Shown here: one piece after another, positions 7,907-16,521 of the stretch
Layout: each line of letters opens with the position of its first letter
Numbering within the stretch: position 1 is the stretch's first letter
NCBI RefSeq assembly: GCF_003719335.1
Contig: NZ_RIAS01000003.1
Location: 310,001 to 374,000, forward strand
Reading direction: 5' to 3'
Source of the DNA: Paenibacillus amylolyticus
GTDB lineage: Bacteria > Bacillota > Bacilli > Paenibacillales > Paenibacillaceae
Length of the DNA: 64,000 nt
Notes under the pieces: model-generated
Told to the model about the DNA's origin: nothing
The model's database searches: none
Seen by the model: only the letters and a program-made list of their open reading frames with translations
Position numbers and translations under genes: made by a program

Positions 7907-8678
7907 TGATAATTTCCTCTTTATTAGTAGTTAGATATTTAATATCGTCCAAATATAAATTAAGGTGGCCCTCATCAATATGGGACTGAAAATCTTCATT
8001 TCCTTTTGATGCTTCACTTCGCATGTAGTCTACCAAACTTTGCAGCCGGTTAATCAACACATCGACAAATGATTCTCTTGAAGACCCTTCTACTCCATAA
8101 GTATCCAGAAATAATTTACTCTTCCGAATTTGCTCTTCTAACGTTCCACTGGAATCAGGACTGTCTGGATTTCCGAATGGAACCCAACGATATATGCCAT
8201 AAGAAATATCCCACATTTTACTCCCGGGATGCAGTGTGTCAAAATCAATGATTCCGATTGCTTTGTTATTTTGTATAGTGACATTATAAGGAGCAAAATC
8301 TCCATGACACATGACTTCAACCGGAGAAATTGAAGGTAACATCCATTGCTCCGTGTTCTTCAGATGGGATACATATTTTTCACTTACTTTGTGAAAACGG
8401 AGTAATAACTGAGCTACTGAAACAATCATATTGTCGCTTAGCAACTCATCGGGTAACGGATAGTTATATACTTCTCCTGGCATGAATGTTAATATTTCTT
8501 CGTTAGTTTCACTTATGCCCAATGGTTTTGGAACGAAATTTGCTCCCTCACTATGAAGAAATTCCAAAAAATTATGCACATTCGGAGTCCATACATTGGC
8601 TGGACGAACTACGGTCTCGTCCACTTTATGAATCTTTCCCACTCTTCCACCGACAAGCTCATCTTTATTTTCCATCAT
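7887..8678 (-). CDS. Aminoglycoside phosphotransferase (APH)-family kinase
   Basis: A protein-kinase-like small-molecule kinase of about 263 residues. CHGDFAPYN is the catalytic HGDxxxxN loop and IIDFDTLHPG contains the Mg-binding Asp. The most upstream in-frame start is a GTG at 8690, but GAGGTG lies 9 bases before the ATG at 8678, so I use that. It is the first gene of the cluster and overlaps the aminotransferase by 20 bases. APH enzymes phosphorylate aminoglycosides, homoserine, choline or sugars. Here it could be a biosynthetic kinase or a self-resistance enzyme that inactivates the cluster's product. Confidence 0.8.
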   Translation of the reverse strand: MMENKDELVGGRVGKIHKVDETVVRPANVWTPNVHNFLEFLHSEGANFVPKPLGISETNEEILTFMPGEVYNYPLPDELLSDNMIVSVAQLLLRFHKVSEKYVSHLKNTEQWMLPSISPVEVMCHGDFAPYNVTIQNNKAIGIIDFDTLHPGSKMWDISYGIYRWVPFGNPDSPDSSGTLEEQIRKSKLFLDTYGVEGSSRESFVDVLINRLQSLVDYMRSEASKGNEDFQSHIDEGHLNLYLDDIKYLTTNKEEIINGIQSI

Positions 8679-9014
8679 TCTCCTGATCACCTCTCTATTA
8701 ATATTTGTATTTCGAATCGATTAGCATGAAAATACTACATGTATAAGAACGTTTATAAATAATTGAACCCAAGATAATACTAGGCCGTGACAGATTCTGA
8801 TTCCTTACGACCACTGCAGTAGATCATAAATTTCTTGGGTATACACTTTGAGGGTAATTGTTCATCAAATGTAATATATAGATAGTATAATCCATTTAAT
8901 TGGATTTTAATGGATTATATTGTCATTTTCTAGATTATATACGATCATACTTTACATAGCAAGTGACAAAAAAATTTATTAGATTCGTGATTCTGCCAAC
9001 TTTTGCAGTTTGAA
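8679..9014. other. A+T-rich intergenic region upstream of the heptose cluster
   Basis: About 340 bases without a gene. It must hold the promoter of the minus-strand cluster, but I cannot pick a convincing -35/-10 pair because the region is full of TATAAT-like strings. A perfect inverted repeat lies at 8886-8919 (separate entry). The right end holds the phytochrome terminator. Confidence 0.5.
8886..8919. promoter_or_regulatory. Inverted repeat upstream of the heptose cluster (operator or hairpin)
   Basis: TATAATCCATT and AATGGATTATA are perfect 11-base arms separated by 12 bases that themselves include TTGGATTT. It lies about 210 bases upstream of the first cluster gene. It has no T-tract, so a regulator-binding site is more likely than a terminator. 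Confidence 0.4.
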
Positions 9015-9051
9015 TAAAAAAAGAGCACCCCATCGTTTCGATAGACTGCTC
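9015..9051 (-). terminator. Terminator of the phytochrome operon
   Basis: Read on the minus strand, GAGCAGTC...GGGGTGCTC forms a hairpin followed by seven T residues, 50-90 bases after the phytochrome stop codon. Confidence 0.75.
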
Positions 9052-9103
9052 ATTTCTTTACTTCTAGCTCCCTGACTTGTCTTGGGTCACTATCTCTGTT
9101 TCA

Positions 9104-11644
9104 TCACACAACTCGCGTACGATTTTTGCCTTCATCCTTGGCTTGGGACAGAGCTTGAGTAGCCAGCTCGATTAAATCGCTTGCCATAGTGTGTTCATCA
9201 GGAAGCAGAACCGCCCCGCCAACGCTGACCGTAACCACACCACTCTGACCCGTGAGCTCTCGCTGGATTTGCAGAGCCAGCACATGTTGCCTGATCTCCT
9301 CAGCCAGTTCAGATAAATATGCCGACGTTGTGTCTTTTAATTTCAGCATAAATGTACCTCCGCGCTGGCGAGAAATGAGAGCGTTATGCTGTTCACTAAC
9401 CACCGTTAGCACCTCGCCGATCCACTGTAGACACAGGTCGCCGCCTTGCAAGCCATACGCAGTATTGTAAGAGCGGAAATCATCAATATCAATGATCAAC
9501 AGCCCCAGACTGCAGTTTTCCTGCAAGCAATCATCCCAATCCCCTTCAAGTTGCTGCTTGAACACCGTTTGAACCGGCATATCGGTTAACGGATCGGTGG
9601 TCAGGTAATTGCGCAATCGGTTTGTTGTTTCGCTATAATCATCCTGCTCCTGTTGTGATGTTCTGCTGCGAAGCAACAACATGACTGAAGGTTTGCCAGC
9701 ATGAACGACGGAGGCCATTGTAATCTCAAAGAGCAAAGACATACCAGAAGCTGTTGTAAAATATAACTGATTGTTCATCAAACTTGTGATGTCGAGCTGT
9801 AATTTTTCAAAGTCTTGCCGTAATATATCCCGTGTATTATCGGGCAAAAAATCGTTGAAACTCTTCCCGATTAGACTGCCTGCATTTTCATATCCAAACA
9901 GTTCGGCAGCCATCATGTTACAGTAAATAATCCGCCCTTCGGTAAGTGTGAAAAAGGCAACGGGCGAGAAGTCCATCAATTGTAAGTAACGTTGCTCGTT
10001 TCGCTTCAGAATACGCGCATTCTGAAAGGCGTGCTCCTCGGCTTGAGCCAGCTGATTTTCCGTCTGGCGACGTACAATAGACTTTAGCAAAGGTAATATG
10101 CTCAGCTCTCTCGTTGTCCATGGATACGAGGTCGATTGCACAACTTCCCTCCATTTTTCAAACGATTTACGCGGAGACAAACGTACACCATCATCCGTCT
10201 TCAGCACGGCTTTTGCCGGATCACCAGCCCATTCTACCACCTGAACCACCTCGGGACGGAACCATAACATATAGTTATGGTGACCCGGTGAGATGGCAAC
10301 ATAAATAACCCCTGAGGCTACATCTTGATATCGTTTGGCTGTCTCGTATTCCAGACTCAGCTTCGACGTGTTATAGCTGTGATCCTCTGCCTGTCCAGCC
10401 AGCCATCCTGCCAGTTCACGAATTTGCCCAATTGTCGGAGTCTCACCAAATAACAGTAGCTTGTCCTGGTAACATATTGCCGCACCGGATGCATTCATTA
10501 ACCGAAGAATGGTTTCCTGCTCTCCTTGCAGCTCTTCCACCACACGCGCCGGGCTTGTATTGCCGATAAAAATGTTAACGATCCTCGTAGCAGCCTCACG
10601 GGACTTAATCTCTGCCTGATAATCATCCAGCTGCTGACGCTGGAACAACTCATTGGAGAAAAAGGCTCCCAGGAAGTTACACAGAGTACGAACACGATGC
10701 GGGACGTATCTTGCAGAATAATGATGACACGTAATAAGTCCCCAGAGTTGATTATCATGGATGAGTGAAATGGTCACGGTAGCACCCACGCCCATGTTTT
10801 GCAAATATTCAATATGAAGCGGAGATACACTCCGCAAAACAGATAAACTTAAGTTCAAAGATTTTCCCGTAAGGGGCTGCAACGTAGGTACGATTTCAAC
10901 AGGCGTGTAATTCACATTGACAATGGTACGTAGCCAGTTACGAAGATACAGCTCCCTTGCTTGCTTGGGAATGTCTGAGGCTGGATAGTGATGCCCTAGA
11001 AAAGGTTCGAGTTCCGGTTCGCTTGCTTCCGCAATCACTTTACCATTCCATTGCTCGTCAAATTCGTAGATCATGACTCTGTCATATCCAAGCATTTCTT
11101 TGAGCTGTTCAGCCGCAATCTGACTCGCCTCCACGCGGCTGTCCGTGCTTTTGATTCTTCCGAAGAAACGGGATATCCATTCAAAATCGTTCGATTCGAT
11201 GTTTTCTTTTTCATAATAAGGCTCGAGTTCAAGAATCAACAGACCTTCGCTCTCATGCAGGACCGATGAAAAAACCTTCTCTTCCCCTGATACATCTATT
11301 ATCAAATCCATATAATGCAAGTCTGACGTCACAGCTGCGCTTGAGCGGTTGTTCAGGAGCTTGTTTACATCTTCTTCAGCGATCAAGTCGCTTAAAGGCA
11401 TGCCTAAAATATCCGAGTAATGGATGCCCAGATGGTCATGTGTATTTTGGCTACACTGCACGATGGTTGCTGTACCCCTGGAATCGATAGCCAGAAGTAC
11501 ACCATGTGGCTGGATAAAGCCGGGAATATGAATAGGCTCCTTATCGCAATTATTTAGGTCGATCGGATCCTTGGTATAAGTCCCTTGCGGGAGTAAGGTG
11601 CGGTTAAGCAGACTCATTTCTTGCCTCGACCTAGGTTCAGCCAT
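9104..11644 (-). CDS. bphP: Bacteriophytochrome with PAS and degenerate GGDEF output
   Basis: An 846-residue red/far-red photoreceptor. It has a PAS domain at about 30-140, with Cys33 in NNCDKEPIHIPG as the expected biliverdin ligand. A GAF domain at about 170-335 carries the PASDIP motif, and a PHY domain at about 350-540 carries the SPRKSF tongue motif. A second PAS domain lies at about 565-680, with a GGDEF-fold domain at the C-terminus. The signature that should read GGDEF is RGGTFMLKL, so the catalytic acidic residues are missing and diguanylate cyclase activity is unlikely, although the DIDDF metal motif upstream is kept. There is no histidine kinase. The gene follows the heme oxygenase gene by 87 bases on the same strand, the standard bphO-bphP arrangement. 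An alternative ATG at about 11617 with CGAGGCAAGAA upstream is possible. Confidence 0.9.
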   Translation of the reverse strand: MAEPRSRQEMSLLNRTLLPQGTYTKDPIDLNNCDKEPIHIPGFIQPHGVLLAIDSRGTATIVQCSQNTHDHLGIHYSDILGMPLSDLIAEEDVNKLLNNRSSAAVTSDLHYMDLIIDVSGEEKVFSSVLHESEGLLILELEPYYEKENIESNDFEWISRFFGRIKSTDSRVEASQIAAEQLKEMLGYDRVMIYEFDEQWNGKVIAEASEPELEPFLGHHYPASDIPKQARELYLRNWLRTIVNVNYTPVEIVPTLQPLTGKSLNLSLSVLRSVSPLHIEYLQNMGVGATVTISLIHDNQLWGLITCHHYSARYVPHRVRTLCNFLGAFFSNELFQRQQLDDYQAEIKSREAATRIVNIFIGNTSPARVVEELQGEQETILRLMNASGAAICYQDKLLLFGETPTIGQIRELAGWLAGQAEDHSYNTSKLSLEYETAKRYQDVASGVIYVAISPGHHNYMLWFRPEVVQVVEWAGDPAKAVLKTDDGVRLSPRKSFEKWREVVQSTSYPWTTRELSILPLLKSIVRRQTENQLAQAEEHAFQNARILKRNEQRYLQLMDFSPVAFFTLTEGRIIYCNMMAAELFGYENAGSLIGKSFNDFLPDNTRDILRQDFEKLQLDITSLMNNQLYFTTASGMSLLFEITMASVVHAGKPSVMLLLRSRTSQQEQDDYSETTNRLRNYLTTDPLTDMPVQTVFKQQLEGDWDDCLQENCSLGLLIIDIDDFRSYNTAYGLQGGDLCLQWIGEVLTVVSEQHNALISRQRGGTFMLKLKDTTSAYLSELAEEIRQHVLALQIQRELTGQSGVVTVSVGGAVLLPDEHTMASDLIELATQALSQAKDEGKNRTRVV

Positions 11645-11731
11645 GAACTTAAATATCCCCTCTCAGCATGTGTTGTTTCTTTAAAACAGAACTTACGTCG
11701 GGTAGCTAATGGGGTGTTTCGGGCGTAGTTC

Positions 11732-12328
11732 TTACGTGTTAACCCACTGATCCAGTAGCCGGAATGTCTCCGAGGCTGTATACACAACGATATCTTCATC
11801 CTCGGATGTCTGAATCGATTGCTGTAACAACTGCATGAACTCGCTCCATCTCGTGCGTCTCTGCGTGCCGTATGCGTTGAAATATTGCAGTCCACGGTCC
11901 GCTTCTATAGGCAAAAATTGTGACAAACGTTTGGTCATAATCTGGCCACCGTTGGTGGAGCCTTCAATGACATAGAGATATCCGAACAGTCTTGCAGGTG
12001 TAGAAATGTCGGGTACATCATTGTCGTTACATTGTGGAATTTGCTTGATCTGCTCCTCGTTTAAGCCAAGATCCCTTAGATCTTGCTCTAATAAACCAGC
12101 CTTGCCTCTTACATCGATATCCAGTCCTGTTTCTGCCCAAAAAGACTGCTTAATCGCTTGATCCTCCAGTGGTTTCAGGAATCCGTAGAATTTCTCCAAA
12201 TACGCTCTATATTGTTCAATCGTTATGGTCGAATCCATAATTCCTTTCGCATAGGGGTTCTGTTCTACTTGTCTATGATAATGTGCCGTCTCACTCTTCA
12301 GACGTTCCATAATGCTAACTGCCGTCAT
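11732..12328 (-). CDS. bphO: Biliverdin-producing heme oxygenase
   Basis: About 198 residues. SETAHYHRQVE near the N-terminus holds the proximal heme-ligand histidine, and GSTNGGQIM is the conserved glycine-rich distal helix of HO-1-type enzymes. It opens heme to biliverdin with release of iron and CO. I use the ATG at 12328 because AAAGGGGAT precedes it by 8 bases; a longer reading frame to 12418 has no site. It lies directly upstream of the phytochrome gene, so its product very probably supplies that chromophore. Confidence 0.88.
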   Translation of the reverse strand: MTAVSIMERLKSETAHYHRQVEQNPYAKGIMDSTITIEQYRAYLEKFYGFLKPLEDQAIKQSFWAETGLDIDVRGKAGLLEQDLRDLGLNEEQIKQIPQCNDNDVPDISTPARLFGYLYVIEGSTNGGQIMTKRLSQFLPIEADRGLQYFNAYGTQRRTRWSEFMQLLQQSIQTSEDEDIVVYTASETFRLLDQWVNT

Positions 12329-12698
12329 GTCGTTATCCCCTTTCGTATAGTGATGTAAATCTAGGCTATGAATGGCGTAAGAATCCATTGCGAATATAGT
12401 AAATTTTACCCAATTCAAAAAAGACTCTATGTAAGTATACGTTCTCTCGTATAAGAAAACTACATGAATTCACTTGGCTTGCGCGCTGGTTTTCCACTAA
12501 CGTTGTTAGGATAACTTTTGAGTTACATGATGTGCTGTCAGCACTGGTCAAGTATGAATTGAGCATTACTAGAGTACTGTAAATTCTCTCTGGAAACCAT
12601 TTATTTTCAGGGCAATGAAGTATCGTATGTATAGCTGGCTTTTAACTATAAAGATGATACACTAAACACTATATCCTTATTTTGGAGGAATGAAGCTA
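12329..12698. other. Divergent intergenic region between bphO and the NIF3 gene
   Basis: About 370 bases that should carry both promoters. Two short palindromes are visible: CTAACGTTGTTAG (12497-12509) and GTGCTGTCAGCAC (12532-12544). I cannot assign a regulator, and see no small gene. Confidence 0.4.
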
Positions 12699-13523
12699 AT
12701 GGAAATTAAAGATATGACAGAACAAAAAAATTTCACGGTACAAGAGATTATACTCCACCTCACGGAGGGGATTACACTTCCAGAGAATACGGTTGATCAG
12801 TTGATCACGGGTTCACTAGATCAGTTTGTAACAGGAATCGTGGTTACTTTTATGCCTACACAACATGTCATTGAACAGGCTATTCAGGGCGGAGCTAATC
12901 TGATTATTGCCCATGAATCCCCATTTTATAATCATCACAGTGCGACCGATTGGCTTGAGAACGATTCCGTTTATGCAGATAAAAGAAACTTGATCAACCA
13001 AGCAGGCATTGCTCTTTTTCGTTGCCATGATGTTATTCACCGCTTCGAGCCAGATGGTATTACAGATGGACTCATCCAGCAGCTCGGCTGGACTACATAT
13101 CTGAGCGGGCGAACGGCAGAGTCAGATATCGTTGCATTTCCAGAAGGAATGACCGTTCAGGAAGTTGCTCGACAATTAAAGGAACGGCTAAGTATTGACT
13201 ATGTTCGCATTGCGGGTAATTCTGAAATCGTTTGCAGACACGTTGCCGTTCTGGTTGGATTTCGTGGAAATGGACATGTTACGATACCTCTTTTTCGGAA
13301 TGAACAGGTTGACCTGATTATCGCAGGGGAAGGATTTGAATGGGAAACGCCTGAGTATATTCGTGATGCTGCGCAACAAGGTAAATCCAAAGCACTCATC
13401 ATGGTTGGACATGCCGAAAGTGAGGCACCAGGAATGAAACTTTTAGCGGACAGACTGAATGAGTGTTTTCCAGAGATCAAAGTTACTTTTGTGAAGGAAC
13501 AGCCTGTATTTAAGGTGTTTTAA
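12699..13523 (+). CDS. NIF3-like dinuclear metal-center protein
   Basis: A 274-residue protein of the NIF3/YqfO (DUF34) family. GANLIIAHESPFYNH contains the metal-binding histidine of the conserved 'HHP' type motif, FRCHDVIHR holds another, and IMVGHAESEAPGM the C-terminal His/Glu set. Members form toroidal hexamers with a two-metal site; GTP cyclohydrolase I type 2 is an annotation alias of weak value. I start at the ATG at 12699, ten bases after GGAGG. The in-frame ATG at 12690 is only one base after the site. It appears monocistronic; the biochemical role is unsettled. Confidence 0.8.
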   Translation: MEIKDMTEQKNFTVQEIILHLTEGITLPENTVDQLITGSLDQFVTGIVVTFMPTQHVIEQAIQGGANLIIAHESPFYNHHSATDWLENDSVYADKRNLINQAGIALFRCHDVIHRFEPDGITDGLIQQLGWTTYLSGRTAESDIVAFPEGMTVQEVARQLKERLSIDYVRIAGNSEIVCRHVAVLVGFRGNGHVTIPLFRNEQVDLIIAGEGFEWETPEYIRDAAQQGKSKALIMVGHAESEAPGMKLLADRLNECFPEIKVTFVKEQPVFKVF

Positions 13524-13802
13524 CGTTAGGCTGTGTTGGAGGACCCTATTTGCGTGATTTTGCCGCGTATCCAGCGTTTTGAACTCGTTTGGTGAAATAG
13601 TGCTTTTGCTGATCGTTAGTCCACTTCCTTACTCCTTCCTTCTTTTGCTACCTCTTTCCTTGCTTTTCTGGAATATCCTAAAGCTTTAGTGTACGCTAGA
13701 TGCTATTCATTCCAGACTCAGGACATTTGTCCTTGGCTATTTGGAGGCATTTATCATTTAATAGAAGTCGAAGTCATGCATTGAAGGAGTGTACGAAGAA
13801 AG

Positions 13803-14228
13803 ATGAGAGGAATTATTTTTGCCCTGCTGGGCGGAGCCTGTATTACGCTGCAAGGGGTTGCTAACACCAGAATCAGCACCGATATGGGGACATGGCAGGC
13901 CGCCACGATCACCCAGTTAACGGGATTTATACTCGCGGCGATCATCCTGATGTTTGTGCGAGACGCCAATCTTCAGGGGATTAAACAAGTTAAACCGATG
14001 TATCTTGCCGGAGGCGCATTTGGTGCAGTTATTATTTTCAGTGAAGTCTCTGCGATTCAGCAAATTGGCGTGACTTTTACGATCTCGGCTTTGTTGATTG
14101 CCCAATTGTTTCTAACCTTTTTGATCGACAGCAATGGATGGTTCGGCGTGCTCAAACAAAAAATGAAACTGCCGCAATTCCTAGGTATTGCTCTAATGAT
14201 CGCCGGTGTCATCATTATGAAGCTGTAG
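13803..14228 (+). CDS. Small DMT-family (YdcZ/DUF606) transporter subunit
   Basis: A 141-residue membrane protein with about five hydrophobic helices and a C-terminal IGVTFTISALLIAQLFLTFLID segment typical of the YdcZ/DUF606 half-size DMT proteins. GGACITLQGVANTRIS near the N-terminus is the usual start motif. Half-size DMT proteins commonly come in pairs that form a heterodimer; a paralogue lies two genes downstream. The substrate is unknown. Confidence 0.8.
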   Translation: MRGIIFALLGGACITLQGVANTRISTDMGTWQAATITQLTGFILAAIILMFVRDANLQGIKQVKPMYLAGGAFGAVIIFSEVSAIQQIGVTFTISALLIAQLFLTFLIDSNGWFGVLKQKMKLPQFLGIALMIAGVIIMKL

Positions 14229-14261
14229 TTTCAACACAATTAACGCAGAGGTGAGAACCGC

Positions 14262-14960
14262 ATGGAAGAGATTCATGAATCGCAGCAAATCATAGACTAT
14301 TTGAAACAGTATCAATTGGAGGCGGTTTTTCACGAACACCTGCGTCCTCATATGACCCTATGTCAATTCGAAAAATGTGAGCTGATCTGCCGCGAAGGCG
14401 AAGCTTCCGAATACTTATATGTCTTGGTAGAAGGAAAAATTAAAATTTTCACTACCTCTCCACAAGACAAAACACTCGTGCTCTGTTTCAAAACACCGCT
14501 TGAAGTGGTGGGAGACATCGAATATGTGCGTGAGAGTAACATCGTGAACACCGTTCAGGCGGTGTCCCCTGTTGTGATGCTACGTATTCATTACCGCTGG
14601 CTCACTGAGCTTGCCAGTGATTACGCACCATTACTGCAATTTCTACTAAAAATCATCTCACACAAGTTTTACATTGATTCGAACTTTTCGAACTTTAATC
14701 TGATGTATCCGGTGGATGTTCGTTTAGCCAGTTATCTGTTATCCATCTCGACGGATGAAGGCGGAACCGTAATGCATGAGGAACTCGACGCATTTAATCT
14801 GACCGACATTGCCAACCTGATCGGCACCAGCTATCGCCATTTGAATCGGGTGATTCAGAAGCTATGTGCTGACGGTTACATTCAACGGGATCAAGGATTA
14901 ATCCGCATTAAAAATCGTGCAGGCCTTCGGCACATTGCGGGACACAACATTTATGAATAA
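14262..14960 (+). CDS. Crp/Fnr-family transcriptional regulator
   Basis: A 232-residue protein with an N-terminal cyclic-nucleotide-binding-like beta barrel (CREGEASEYLYVLVEGKIKIF, about 45-65) and a C-terminal winged helix (LTDIANLIGTSYRHLNRVIQKL, about 185-206). It resembles YeiL-type Crp/Fnr regulators. No obvious CxxC/Cys4 iron-sulfur cluster pattern is present. It is sandwiched between two paralogous DMT half-transporters, with gaps of 33 and 15 bases, so it is likely their local regulator. The ATG follows GAGGTG. Confidence 0.85.
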   Translation: MEEIHESQQIIDYLKQYQLEAVFHEHLRPHMTLCQFEKCELICREGEASEYLYVLVEGKIKIFTTSPQDKTLVLCFKTPLEVVGDIEYVRESNIVNTVQAVSPVVMLRIHYRWLTELASDYAPLLQFLLKIISHKFYIDSNFSNFNLMYPVDVRLASYLLSISTDEGGTVMHEELDAFNLTDIANLIGTSYRHLNRVIQKLCADGYIQRDQGLIRIKNRAGLRHIAGHNIYE

Positions 14961-14975
14961 GGAGTTAGGACACGC

Positions 14976-15473
14976 ATGATCATTACAGGTATTTTACTTG
15001 CGCTGCTGGCCGGTTCACTGGTAAGCCTGCAAACGATATTTAACAGTAAAGTCAATGAACGCACCGGTTCATGGTCAACAACTACGATGGTGTTATTTAC
15101 CGGATTTATCGCTTCTTTTGTAATCTCCCTCCTCGTTGAAGGTAAAAATACATTTAGCTTTCAGCATATGCAGTCGTGGTACTGGCTGAGTGGTGCGATT
15201 GGTGTAGGTGTCGTTTTCTGTCTCGTTCAAGGCATGAAGCTGCTCGGCCCAACTTATGCAATCTCCATCGTATTAACCTCTCAGTTAAGCTTCGCTTTAC
15301 TATTTGATTCTATGGGTTGGCTTGGTCTGGAGCAAATTCCATTCTCATGGAACCAACTCCTCGGAGTCCTCGTCATTGTAGGTGGCATTATACTATTCAA
15401 GTTTGGCGGACTGAAAAAAGAAACATCCGATTCATCGGATAAGCAAGCCCACACTTTGCCGAGTAAATCTTAG
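14976..15473 (+). CDS. Small DMT-family (YdcZ/DUF606) transporter subunit
   Basis: A 165-residue paralogue of the protein two genes upstream, with the same fold pattern. It begins with GSLVSLQTIFNSKVNERTGSWST and ends with LGPTYAISIVLTSQLSFALLFDSMGWL, plus a hydrophilic Ser/Lys-rich tail of about 20 residues. The DMT-regulator-DMT order suggests a heterodimeric exporter with its own Crp-type regulator. A strong terminator follows 10 bases after the stop. Confidence 0.8.
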   Translation: MIITGILLALLAGSLVSLQTIFNSKVNERTGSWSTTTMVLFTGFIASFVISLLVEGKNTFSFQHMQSWYWLSGAIGVGVVFCLVQGMKLLGPTYAISIVLTSQLSFALLFDSMGWLGLEQIPFSWNQLLGVLVIVGGIILFKFGGLKKETSDSSDKQAHTLPSKS

Positions 15474-15481
15474 ACATAGCC

Positions 15482-15530
15482 AAAAAGAGTGTCTCCCAAT
15501 CGGAATGGATTGGATAGACACTCTTTTTTA
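15482..15530 (+). terminator. Terminator after the DMT-Crp-DMT operon
   Basis: AAAAGAGTGTCT pairs with AGACACTCTTTT, with additional CCAATC/GATTGG pairing in the loop and a T6 tract. It is the strongest hairpin of this part of the window. Confidence 0.9.
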
Positions 15531-15652
15531 ATTCGTACATTTTAGAACATACTTAAATTTTGATCATACGTAAGTAAGTTAAGTAGATTGCTCTGGGAAA
15601 TCCCGATATGAATAAATCAAAAACTATCAGACTGAGTTAATCCCTTGCTCGC

Positions 15653-16369
15653 TTACACAAACTCCACATTGTGATACACCTGTTGAACATCTTCCAAATC
15701 TTCAAGCGCATCAATCAGCTTCTCGAATTGAACTTGGGCATCCGCAGGCAATTCAATGTGGTTTTGCGCAAGCATCGTCAGCTCGGCTACGGTGAACTCG
15801 TTCACACCCGCAGCTTTGAATGCTTCTTGTACGGCGTGGAATTGGTCTGGTTCAGCGTATACGATAACCGCTTCATCTTCATCCACGATATCACGCACAT
15901 CTACATCTGCTTCCAACATGATTTCCAGCACTTCCTCAGCATTTTTACCTTCAACGCCGATGACTGCTGTAGGATCAAACATGTAAGCAACGGAACCACT
16001 CACACCCATGTTGCCCCCATTTTTGTTAAACGCAGAACGCACTTCAGGTGCTGTACGGTTTACGTTATTCGTGAGCGCATCCACGATGACCATCGCACCG
16101 TTTGGCCCGAAGCCTTCGTAACGCAACTCTTCATAGTTCTCATCGCCGCTACCTTTTGCTTTTTCCATCGCACGGTCTATGATTGCTTTAGGTACATTAT
16201 ACGTTTTGGCACGCTCCAGAACGACCTTCAGTGCCCGGTTCGCTTCTGGGTCCGGTTCGCCCTTCTTCGCCGCTACATAGATTTCAACGCCGAATTTCGC
16301 GTAGACCCGGCTTGTGTTTGCGTCTTTTGACGCTTTCTTTTCCTTAATATTATTCCACTTACGACCCAT
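15653..16369 (-). CDS. YebC/PmpR-family DNA-binding/translation regulator
   Basis: A 238-residue YebC/PmpR protein beginning [50 protein letters not shown] is the family signature, and [14 protein letters not shown] follows. Members bind DNA as transcriptional regulators, and recent work links the family to translation of proline-rich stretches. The start at 16369 (preceded by GAGCGGAAA) fits the conserved N-terminus better than an upstream ATG at 16393. It stands alone. Function in this organism is inference. Confidence 0.88.
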   Translation of the reverse strand: MGRKWNNIKEKKASKDANTSRVYAKFGVEIYVAAKKGEPDPEANRALKVVLERAKTYNVPKAIIDRAMEKAKGSGDENYEELRYEGFGPNGAMVIVDALTNNVNRTAPEVRSAFNKNGGNMGVSGSVAYMFDPTAVIGVEGKNAEEVLEIMLEADVDVRDIVDEDEAVIVYAEPDQFHAVQEAFKAAGVNEFTVAELTMLAQNHIELPADAQVQFEKLIDALEDLEDVQQVYHNVEFV

Positions 16370-16478
16370 ATCGTTTCCGCTCACTTTCAACATGTAATCT
16401 GCTTTCTACTTTGTCATTATATCGTGTTGCGCTTGGTTCAACAAGTTCATCTCACCAAACGATTCTGCATCTAAGAAA

Positions 16479-16507
16479 CAAAAAGCACTCCGTAAGGAAT
16501 GCTTTTT
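16479..16507. terminator. Terminator downstream of cysI
   Basis: AAAAAGCATTCC-TTAC-GGAGTGCTTTTT on the minus strand forms a near-perfect hairpin with flanking A/T tracts, 15 bases after the cysI stop. Confidence 0.85.
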
Positions 16508-16521
16508 GAATAAGCAGCAAG

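Noticed and set aside
9104-9700. Active diguanylate cyclase at the phytochrome C-terminus
   Set aside because: The signature reads GGTFM instead of GGDEF, so catalytic residues are missing even though the fold is recognisable.
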